Of a stretch of DNA of 9,136 nt, positions 1-5,762 are shown in pieces. Positions within the stretch are counted from its first letter, which is position 1. Every line of letters begins with the position of its first letter. The stretch is from JBECKR01 sp040235415 (lineage in GTDB: Bacteria; Acidobacteriota; Polarisedimenticolia; Polarisedimenticolales; Polarisedimenticolaceae). The DNA is taken from assembly GCA_040235415.1 (NCBI GenBank), contig JBECKR010000352.1:1-9136 (forward strand), read 5' to 3'. Position numbers and translations under genes: made by a program. Below the pieces are notes generated by a model. It was not told the origin of the DNA. It made no database searches and saw only the letters and a list, made by a program, of their open reading frames with translations.

Positions 1-1
1 G

Positions 2-178
2 TGCTCCACGGGAGGGGCGACCTCCGCGACGCTCACGCCTTCTGCGGGCGCGCGGTTCTACCTCGTCGTGCCGACGAGCGGCGGGAACGAGGGGTCGTAC
101 GGCTACACCGGCGACGGCGCGGAGCGCGGGCCGTCCGCCGCCGCCTGCCTTCCGCAGGCGGTAGCGGGGTGCAACTGA
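2..178 (+). CDS. C-terminal end of a probable secreted protein (5' truncated)
   Basis: The reading frame starting at base 2 is open from the window edge to a TGA at 176-178 and gives 58 residues with no start visible. The tail contains ARFYLVVPTSGGNEGSYG, followed by an acidic/glycine stretch and two cysteines close to the end (C-x8-C). From memory, a similar 'FYLVVP...EGSYG' ending is common at the C-termini of large secreted or surface proteins with beta-sandwich repeats in Acidobacteriota and Myxococcota-type genomes; this is recognition, not a search result. It is separated from the respiratory operon by about 125 bases and is probably unrelated to it in function. The enzymatic or binding part of the protein lies outside the window, so no function is assigned. 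Confidence 0.6.
   Translation, partial: CSTGGATSATLTPSAGARFYLVVPTSGGNEGSYGYTGDGAERGPSAAACLPQAVAGCN
141..161 (+). other. Perfect 8-bp inverted repeat near the end of the upstream gene
   Basis: CCGCCTGC (141-148) and GCAGGCGG (154-161) are exact reverse complements around a five-base loop. The hairpin lies inside the coding sequence, 14 bases before the stop codon, and is not followed by a T-run, so it is not a canonical intrinsic terminator. It could weakly attenuate transcription or protect the 3' end of the upstream mRNA, or be a chance product of GC-rich codons. Confidence 0.3.
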
Positions 179-206
179 CCCGGCGGGACCGCCTCTGCGG
201 CGCTCC

Positions 207-235
207 CTGCACGCGCCCGGCCGACACGCTATGCT
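207..235 (+). promoter_or_regulatory. Possible sigma70-type promoter of the respiratory operon
   Basis: The stretch 179-305 carries no convincing gene and is the only place in the window where an operon promoter would fit. TATGCT at 230-235 matches four of six bases of a TATAAT -10 box. The hexamer exactly 17 bases upstream, CTGCAC at 207-212, matches a TTGACA -35 box poorly (two of six). I see no clear operator repeat. This is a weak guess based on position and one hexamer; an alternative sigma factor or a promoter further upstream is equally possible. Confidence 0.2.
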
Positions 236-295
236 CCGAGACGGAAGCGGTTCGGCCAGGCGCCGCCCCCTGTCGCGCCTCCGATGACCGCGGTC

Positions 296-301
296 GGAGA
301 G
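296..301 (+). promoter_or_regulatory. Ribosome binding site deciding the coxB start
   Basis: GGAGAG sits just before three consecutive in-frame start-like codons: TTG at 303, GTG at 306 and TTG at 309. TTG 303 is one base from the motif, which is too close. GTG 306 (4 bases) and TTG 309 (7 bases) are workable. GTG 306 was chosen because it is the stronger start codon. No ATG is available before the signal-like segment. Confidence 0.5.
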
Positions 302-305
302 CTTG

Positions 306-1367
306 GTGTTGCGCGACACGGCCGGGCGAGGACGGACGTCGGGGAGAGCCCGGGTCTCGTCCGCGGCGGCCGTGCTGCTCGCGGCGGTCTCCGGCGCGGC
401 GGCCGGCGACGCGCCGAACCGCACCCCGAGCATCTTCGAGCCGGTCTCGACGCCGGCGACCGAGATCCACCACCTCTCGCTCCTGGTGTTCGGGATCACC
501 GCGGCGATCTTCGTCGTCGTCCTCGCGGTCCTGGTCCACGTCATCGTGCGCTACCGCTGGCGGGGGGACGACCCGGGTCGCGAGCCGCCGCAGATCTACG
601 GCAGCGGGCGCGTCGAGCTCGCGTGGACGATCGTGCCGATCCTGATCGTCATCGTGCTGTTCCTGGCGACCGCCCGCACGATGGGGACGATCCAGAAGAA
701 TCGCGCCCCGGAGGGGGCGCTTCGCGTGACCGTCGTGGCGCACCAGTGGTGGTGGGAGTTCCGCTATCCCGACCTCGGCGTCGTCACCGCGAACGAGCTC
801 CACGTCCCGGTCAGCACGAAGGACAGGCCGAGACCGGTGTTCCTGACCCTCGAGTCCGCCGACGTCATCCACAGCTTCTGGGTGCCTCGCCTCGCCGGCA
901 AGACCGACGTCATTCCGAACCACCCGAACACCACTTGGATCGAGCCCGAGAAGCCCGGTCTGTACGTCGGCCAGTGCGCCGAGTTTTGCGGGACGCAGCA
1001 CGCCGGCATGCTACTGAACGTCGTCGTCGAGACGCCGGAGACGTTCTCGAGCTGGATCGAAGCCCAGCGCCGGCCCGCCGTCGTCGACCCGGCGGTCGAG
1101 ACCGGCCGCGACCTGTTCCGGTCGACCGCGTGCGTCAACTGCCACGAGATCCGGGGCGCCGGGGCGTCGGGCGACGTCGGGCCCGACCTGACGCACCTCA
1201 TGAGCCGCGCCACCATCGGCTCGGGCGTCGCGCCGAACGACCGCGCGCACCTCGAGAGCTGGGTGCGGGATCCGGCGACGATCAAGCCCGGGGTCCGCAT
1301 GCCGGCCATGCAGCTCCCGGACCGCGACGTCGACGCGATCGTCGACTACCTCGAGACCCTGCGATAG
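306..1367 (+). CDS. coxB: Cytochrome c oxidase subunit II with fused cytochrome c domain (caa3 type)
   Basis: This subunit accepts electrons at a periplasmic CuA centre and passes them to CoxA; the fused heme c domain marks a caa3-type oxidase. Numbered from GTG 306 (353 residues): a hydrophobic signal-like segment at about 17-34, membrane helices at about 57-80 and 105-124, then the cupredoxin domain. CuA ligands are all present: H189 (in DVIHSFWVP), C224, E226, C228, H232 and M235 (in CAEFCGTQHAGM). The C-terminal class I cytochrome c domain (about 262-353) has the heme site C276-V-N-C279-H280 and a likely axial Met at 332 (VRMPAM). It is the first gene of the operon, with coxA 11 bases downstream. 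The start codon is ambiguous within 303-309. The domain order and ligand set leave little doubt about the family. Confidence 0.95.
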   Translation: MLRDTAGRGRTSGRARVSSAAAVLLAAVSGAAAGDAPNRTPSIFEPVSTPATEIHHLSLLVFGITAAIFVVVLAVLVHVIVRYRWRGDDPGREPPQIYGSGRVELAWTIVPILIVIVLFLATARTMGTIQKNRAPEGALRVTVVAHQWWWEFRYPDLGVVTANELHVPVSTKDRPRPVFLTLESADVIHSFWVPRLAGKTDVIPNHPNTTWIEPEKPGLYVGQCAEFCGTQHAGMLLNVVVETPETFSSWIEAQRRPAVVDPAVETGRDLFRSTACVNCHEIRGAGASGDVGPDLTHLMSRATIGSGVAPNDRAHLESWVRDPATIKPGVRMPAMQLPDRDVDAIVDYLETLR

Positions 1368-1378
1368 GGGAGTCGCGG

Positions 1379-3052
1379 ATGAGCGAGATCGACAGCGCCG
1401 CCGTCCTGCCCGCGCCGGGGCCCGCGCCGCTCGGCGCCCGGCTGCACGAGTGGGTCGTCACCGTCGACCACAAGCGGCTCGGGCTCATGTACGTCGGCGC
1501 CGGCCTGTTCTTCTTCTTCGTGGCGGGAATCGAGGCCGCGCTGATCCGCTGGCAGCTCGCGGTGCCGAACAACCACCTGATCTCTCCCGACGCCTACAAC
1601 CGCCTGTTCACGATGCACGGCACGACGATGATCTTCCTCGTCGGCATGCCGATCCTCCTCGGAATCGCGAACTACCTCGTTCCGTTGATGATCGGCGCGC
1701 GCGACCTGGCGTTCCCGAGGCTCAACGCGTTCGGGTTCTGGGTGTTCCTGTTCGGCGGCGTCCTGCTGTACTTCAGCTACGTCGCCGGAGAGGGGCTCTA
1801 CGGCGCCGGCTCCGCGCCCGACGTCGGGTGGTTCGCGTACGCGCCGCTGACGGGTGCGGCGTTCTCGCGGGGAAACGGCACCGACTACTGGATCGTGGCG
1901 CTGCTCGTGAGCGGACTGGGCAGCATCGCGACGGCGGTCAATCTCGTGACCACGACGCTCACGATGCGCTGCGAGGGAATGACGCTCGGGCGCATGCCGC
2001 TGTTCGTCTGGATGATGCTGGTGGTGTCGTTCCTCATCCTCGTCGCGGTTCCGCCGCTGACGGCGGCCCAGGTCATGCTGCTGTTCGACCGGCGCCTCGG
2101 AGCGCACTTCTTCGACGCGGCGGCCGGCGGCTCGGCGGTGCTGTGGCAGCACCTGTTCTGGTTCTTCGGCCACCCCGAGGTCTACATCCTGATGGTTCCG
2201 GGGTTCGCGTGGGCTTCCGAGATCATCCCGGTGTTCTCGCGCAAGGTGATCTTCGGCTACCCGATGATGGTCGCCGCGACCGTGAGCATCGGGTTCATCA
2301 GCCTCGGCGTCTGGGCGCACCACATGTTCGCGGTGGGCATGGGCACGACGCTGAACTCGCTGTTCGCGGCGTCGAGCATGCTGATCGCGGTGCCGACCGG
2401 GATCAAGGTGTTCAACTGGATCGCCACGATGTGGGGCGGCCGGATCCGCTTCGCGACGCCGATGCTGTTCTGTACCGCCTTCTTGCTGCAGTTCACGGTG
2501 GCGGGGCTCACCGGGATCATGCTCGCGGTCGCTCCGTTCGACTGGCAGCTCACCGACTCGTACTTCGTGGTCGCGCACTTCCACTACGTCCTGATCGGCG
2601 GGCTGCTGTTCACGCTGTTCGCGGCGATCTACTACTGGTTCCCGAAGGCGACCGGCAAGCTGCTCGACGAGAGGCTCGGCCGCTGGCACTTCTGGCTCTT
2701 CGTGATCGGCTTCAACCTGACGTTCGCTCCGATGCACGTCTCCGGGATGCTGGGCATGCCGCGCCGCATCTACACGTACCCGGCGGACCGGGGGTGGGAG
2801 CCCTGGAACATGGCGGCGTCGATCGGCGCCGCCGTGCAGGCGGTCGCGATCCTGATCTGGGTGTGGAACGTGATCCGGACGTTCCGCCGCGGCAAGCCCG
2901 CGGGCAACGATCCGTGGAACGCCTGGACGCTGGAGTGGGCGACGACCTCGCCGCCGCCGGCCTACAACTTCGAGGTCCTCCCGACCGTCCGCAGCCGCCG
3001 CCCGCTGTGGGACCTCAAGCACCCCGAGGACCCGGACTGGAAGTACGAATGA
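1379..3052 (+). CDS. coxA: Cytochrome c oxidase subunit I (heme-copper catalytic subunit)
   Basis: This is the catalytic subunit that reduces O2 to water and pumps protons. At 557 residues with about twelve membrane helices it has the normal family length. Low-spin heme a ligands are H80 (FTMHGTT) and H402. CuB ligands are H265, H314 and H315, with Y269 in GHPEVY as the cross-linked tyrosine. H400 (VAHFHYVL) is the heme a3 ligand. Proton-path residues of an A1-type oxidase are present: D109 and N116 in ARDLAFPRLN (D channel), E267 in GHPEV, and K343 in VPTGIKVF (K channel). The asparagine that usually follows N116 is alanine here. The frame is open upstream to about 284, but homology begins at ATG 1379, which has GGGGAG at 1367-1372 six bases before it. 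coxC begins 7 bases after the stop. Confidence 0.98.
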   Translation: MSEIDSAAVLPAPGPAPLGARLHEWVVTVDHKRLGLMYVGAGLFFFFVAGIEAALIRWQLAVPNNHLISPDAYNRLFTMHGTTMIFLVGMPILLGIANYLVPLMIGARDLAFPRLNAFGFWVFLFGGVLLYFSYVAGEGLYGAGSAPDVGWFAYAPLTGAAFSRGNGTDYWIVALLVSGLGSIATAVNLVTTTLTMRCEGMTLGRMPLFVWMMLVVSFLILVAVPPLTAAQVMLLFDRRLGAHFFDAAAGGSAVLWQHLFWFFGHPEVYILMVPGFAWASEIIPVFSRKVIFGYPMMVAATVSIGFISLGVWAHHMFAVGMGTTLNSLFAASSMLIAVPTGIKVFNWIATMWGGRIRFATPMLFCTAFLLQFTVAGLTGIMLAVAPFDWQLTDSYFVVAHFHYVLIGGLLFTLFAAIYYWFPKATGKLLDERLGRWHFWLFVIGFNLTFAPMHVSGMLGMPRRIYTYPADRGWEPWNMAASIGAAVQAVAILIWVWNVIRTFRRGKPAGNDPWNAWTLEWATTSPPPAYNFEVLPTVRSRRPLWDLKHPEDPDWKYE

Positions 3053-3059
3053 GGCCTCG

Positions 3060-3653
3060 ATGACCGAACACGCCGTCGCCGTCACCGCCGTCCCGTCCGA
3101 GTCGCTCCGAGGCCGCGTCGGGATGCTGTGCTTCCTGTGCTCCGAGGCATCGTTCTTCGCCGTGTTCGTCGTCGCGTACCTGTTCTACGTCGGCAAGAGC
3201 GCCACCGGGCCGACCCCCGGGGCGGTCCTCGACCTCGGCCTCGTGGGCGTGAACACCGCCTGCCTGCTCGCCAGCAGCGTCACGATCGGGCTGGCGATCC
3301 GTGCGGTACGCCGCGACCGCGGCCGCGCCTTCGTCGGGTGGTGGGCGTCGACCGCGCTGCTCGGCGTCGAGTTCCTCGCCGGCACCGCGGTCGAGTGGCA
3401 CCGTCTGCTGCGGACGGACGGCTTGACGATCGCGACCAACCTGTTCGGGACGTCGTTCTACTCCCTCGTGGGGTTCCACGCCGCGCACGTCACGGCCGGC
3501 GTTCTCGCGATCGCCGTCGTCCTGGCGCTCGCCGCGGCGGGGAAGGTCCGACGGCGCGACGCGGAGCGCCTCGAGCTGCTCTCGTGGTACTGGCACTTCG
3601 TCGACGGCGTGTGGATCGTCGTGTTCACGAGCGTCTACGTCGTGGGACGTTGA
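3060..3653 (+). CDS. coxC: Cytochrome c oxidase subunit III
   Basis: Subunit III is a membrane subunit that stabilises the oxidase core and has no redox cofactor. The 197-residue product is the short, five-helix form; mitochondrial-type subunit III has seven. Predicted helices are at about 20-44, 60-82, 92-109, 130-160 and 177-195. Family signatures seen are FLCSEASFF, with the buried conserved Glu at 29, EWHRLL at 112-117, SFYSLVGFHAAHVTAG with H140 and H143, and SWYWHFVDGVWIVVF at 175-189. The ATG at 3060 is preceded by GAGG at 3051-3054, which overlaps the coxA stop, so the two genes are probably translationally coupled. The context within coxB-A-C confirms the assignment. Confidence 0.95.
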   Translation: MTEHAVAVTAVPSESLRGRVGMLCFLCSEASFFAVFVVAYLFYVGKSATGPTPGAVLDLGLVGVNTACLLASSVTIGLAIRAVRRDRGRAFVGWWASTALLGVEFLAGTAVEWHRLLRTDGLTIATNLFGTSFYSLVGFHAAHVTAGVLAIAVVLALAAAGKVRRRDAERLELLSWYWHFVDGVWIVVFTSVYVVGR

Positions 3654-3666
3654 GGGAGGGTCGCGG

Positions 3667-4533
3667 GTGAGCGGGCCGCCACGAGCCGCCGATATCGAAA
3701 CCGTCGAGCTTCCCGCTCCGACCGCATGGCCGATCGTGACCGCGTTCGGGCTGACCCTGGCGTTCGCCGGCATCGTCACGACCCCGTTCATCAGCTTCGC
3801 GGGCGTCGTGGTCGTGATCGCCGGGGCCGCCGGGTGGTGGCGCGACGTGCTCCCGGCCGAGCGCCACGAGCGCGTCCCGCTCCTCCCTCCCGAGCGCCGC
3901 GCGCGCCCGGTCGAGCCGATGCCCGGAACCGTCGACCACCTCGTCGTGGGTGCGGAAGGGCATCGCCTTCGGCTCCCGGTGAAGGTCACTCCGTTCGCCG
4001 CCGGCATCCCGGCGGGCGCGGTCGGCGGCGTCGCGATGGCGATCGTCGCCTGCGCCTTCGGCGTCCTGCGGTTCGGCTCGCCGTGGTACCCGATCAACCT
4101 GCTCTCGGCGGCGGCGCTGCCGTCGCTCGCGAGCGCTTCGGTCGAGCATCTCAAGGAGTTCTCGCTCGCCGGCCTCGCGGTCGGCATCGGCATCCACGGG
4201 GCGCTGTCGATGCTCGTCGGCGTGCTCTACGCCGCGATCCTGCCGATGCTCCCGGAGCGGTCCGTGCTGTGGGGCGGCATCGCGGGCCCGCTGATCTGGA
4301 CCGGCCTCGTCTGGGCCTCGCTCGGGGTGGTCAACCCCGCGCTGCAGGAGCGCGTCAGCTGGCCTTGGTTCGTGGTCTCGCAGGTGGCGTTCGGGATCAC
4401 GGCCGGCGTCGTCGTCGCGCGGGCCGAGAAGGTGCGGACGATCCAGAGCCTGCCGCTCGCGGTCCGGGCCGGAATCGAAGCCCCGGGGGTGCCGGACCGG
4501 CCCGCCGAAGACGGCGCGGAGGATCGTCGGTGA
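3667..4533 (+). CDS. Unrecognised six-helix membrane protein encoded inside the oxidase/bc operon
   Basis: I do not recognise this family. The 288-residue product starts at GTG 3667, six bases after a strong GGGAGGG (3654-3660). Two helices lie near the N-terminus (about 21-38 and 41-58), joined by a tight turn (TTPF) and ending in GWWRDVLPAE. A charged, proline-rich loop follows (60-108). Four more helices lie at about 111-134, 168-194, 202-222 and 234-252, rich in glycine and alanine, with SPWYPINLL between the third and fourth. The C-terminal tail is polar. There are no CxxCH, Cys/His metal motifs or ATPase motifs. The N-terminal two-helix part looks like the small subunit IV-type proteins of caa3 oxidases, and the operon has no other subunit IV candidate; this is inference. 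It overlaps the next gene by four bases. Confidence 0.85.
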   Translation: MSGPPRAADIETVELPAPTAWPIVTAFGLTLAFAGIVTTPFISFAGVVVVIAGAAGWWRDVLPAERHERVPLLPPERRARPVEPMPGTVDHLVVGAEGHRLRLPVKVTPFAAGIPAGAVGGVAMAIVACAFGVLRFGSPWYPINLLSAAALPSLASASVEHLKEFSLAGLAVGIGIHGALSMLVGVLYAAILPMLPERSVLWGGIAGPLIWTGLVWASLGVVNPALQERVSWPWFVVSQVAFGITAGVVVARAEKVRTIQSLPLAVRAGIEAPGVPDRPAEDGAEDRR

Positions 4534-5240
4534 GCGCCGCGGGACGGGCGGGCGCGCTCGCGCTCGCGACGGCGCTCGCCGCAGGCTGCGGGAGCCTGCC
4601 GGGAAAGCCCGATCCGGCGGAGCGGCCGGAACGGCCCGGAGCCGTCACGGACTTCGCGACGCTGTACGGAACGCGCTGCTCCGGATGCCACGGCGCCGAC
4701 GGCCGGCTCGGCCCCGCCCGCCCGCTCGCGGACCCGCTCTACCTCGCGCTCGTGGACGACGCGACGCTGACCCGAGTCGTCGCGGACGGGATTCCGGGGA
4801 GCCTGCACCCCGGCTTCGCGAAGAGCGCGGGAGGCGACCTCGACGACGACGAGGTCGCGGCCCTCGTCGACGGCATCCGGAAGCGCTGGGCCGAGTCCGG
4901 AGAGGTCCCTGACCTCGCGCTCCCGCCGTACTCGATCGGCGCCGCCGCGCCGGGAGACGCGGCGCGCGGCGCGCGGGTGTTCGCCTCCCGCTGCGCGAGC
5001 TGTCACGGTTCGGACGGGATCGGAGGGGATCGCGCCGGATCGGTCGTCGACCGCAGCTGGCTCGCCCTGGTCACGGACCAGGCGGTCCGCACCGCGGTGC
5101 TGTGCGGCCGGACCGATCTCGGGATGCCGTCGTTCGCGGGCGACGGCGGCGCGCCGCCGATGAGCGCGGCGGACGTGTCGGACGTCACGGCGTGGATCGT
5201 GTCCCACCGCGCCGCGCCCGGCGCGACGGAGGGAGAGTGA
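4530..5240 (+). CDS. Diheme cytochrome c, probable lipoprotein
   Basis: This is a 236-residue periplasmic electron carrier with two class I heme c domains. The hydrophobic N-terminus ends in a lipobox-like LAAGC with C20 as the probable lipidated residue, so it is likely membrane-tethered. Domain 1 (about 41-117) has C50-S-G-C53-H54. Domain 2 (about 139-231) has C155-A-S-C158-H159 and a Met ligand candidate at 199 in LGMPSF. At the matching place in domain 1 the sequence is SLHPGF, so H93 stands where Met would be and the first heme may have two His ligands. The GTG start at 4530 overlaps the previous stop (GTGA), with GGAGGA at 4518-4523 six bases upstream. Lying between the oxidase and bc genes, it probably shuttles electrons between the two complexes. 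A function limited to oxidase assembly is less likely. Confidence 0.9.
   Translation: MSAAGRAGALALATALAAGCGSLPGKPDPAERPERPGAVTDFATLYGTRCSGCHGADGRLGPARPLADPLYLALVDDATLTRVVADGIPGSLHPGFAKSAGGDLDDDEVAALVDGIRKRWAESGEVPDLALPPYSIGAAAPGDAARGARVFASRCASCHGSDGIGGDRAGSVVDRSWLALVTDQAVRTAVLCGRTDLGMPSFAGDGGAPPMSAADVSDVTAWIVSHRAAPGATEGE
5228..5237 (+). promoter_or_regulatory. Ribosome binding site supporting ATG 5243 for the Rieske gene
   Basis: GGAGGGAGAG overlaps the 3' end of the diheme cytochrome gene. Its internal GGAG at 5232-5235 lies seven bases before ATG 5243. An in-frame GTG at 5237 would overlap the motif itself, so the ATG is preferred. Confidence 0.6.
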
Positions 5241-5242
5241 CC

Positions 5243-5761
5243 ATGGACTCCGACTCCAGGCCGACCCCGGAAGTCGACCGGCGCGGGTTCCTGCTCCGGG
5301 CCGGCGTCGTGCTGCAGGCGCTCGCGGCGACGATCGTCGCGCTGCCGGTCCTGGGATACCTCTTGGGGTCGTTCCGAAGCGGCCGCGACGAGCAGAAGTG
5401 GGTGCGTCTCGGCCCGGTGAGCGGGTTCGCCGAGGGCCGCACGCGGATGGCGACCTACCGCAACCCTTTCCGCGTCGCCTGGGACGGAGGGACGGACGAG
5501 ATCCCGTGCTGGGTGCGGCGCGTCCGGGGCGACACGTTCCAGGTGTTCTCGGTGCACTGCACGCATCTCGGCTGCCCGGTCCGATGGTTCCAGGAGTCGG
5601 GGCTGTTCATGTGCCCGTGCCACGGCGGGGTGTTCTACGCCGACGGGTCGCGCGCGGCGGGACCGCCGCCGCGCGACCTGTACCGCTACCGCCACAAGGT
5701 GGAGCGCGGGGACCTCTGGATCCTGGGCGGGCGGCTCCCGACCCTCGGTCAGGGCGTTTGA
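5243..5761 (+). CDS. Rieske 2Fe-2S protein of the cytochrome bc complex
   Basis: This subunit takes one electron from quinol at the Qo site of cytochrome b and passes it to cytochrome c. The 172-residue product begins with a twin-arginine motif (D-R13-R14-G-F-L-L) and one hydrophobic anchor at about 16-42, as expected for a Tat-inserted Rieske protein. Cluster-binding box 1 is C106-T-H108-L-G-C111 and box 2 is C124-P-C126-H127-G. The two outer cysteines (C111, C126) would form the usual disulfide, and GPPPRDL at 140-146 is the Pro loop. Box 2 continues G129-V-F131. The Ser and Tyr that raise the cluster potential in ubiquinol-type proteins are therefore replaced by Gly and Phe. It follows the diheme cytochrome by 2 bases and precedes cytochrome b by 1 base. 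Confidence 0.96.
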   Translation: MDSDSRPTPEVDRRGFLLRAGVVLQALAATIVALPVLGYLLGSFRSGRDEQKWVRLGPVSGFAEGRTRMATYRNPFRVAWDGGTDEIPCWVRRVRGDTFQVFSVHCTHLGCPVRWFQESGLFMCPCHGGVFYADGSRAAGPPPRDLYRYRHKVERGDLWILGGRLPTLGQGV

Positions 5762-5762
5762 C

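Noticed and set aside
141..161. Hairpin as an intrinsic terminator for the upstream gene
   Set aside because: The stem is perfect but sits inside the coding sequence and has no T-run after it.
1..645. Forward frame-1 ORF of 214 codons across the upstream gap and coxB
   Set aside because: The translation is Arg/Ser-rich without recognisable motifs and overlaps the well-supported coxB in another frame.
284..1378. N-terminal extension of the coxA frame
   Set aside because: The frame is open by chance over coxB. Family homology and a ribosome site place the coxA start at ATG 1379.
1346..3085. Antisense open frame of 579 codons opposite coxA
   Set aside because: It is rich in Arg, His, Glu and Asp without motifs and mirrors the codon bias of coxA. 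The coxA frame has all family residues intact.
3726..4529. Upstream extension of the diheme cytochrome frame
   Set aside because: It overlaps the six-helix protein and has low-complexity composition. GTG 4530 gives a signal/lipobox sequence and has GGAGGA in front.
5237..5242. Alternative GTG start for the Rieske gene
   Set aside because: It overlaps its own ribosome binding motif; ATG 5243 has normal spacing and precedes the twin-arginine motif equally well.
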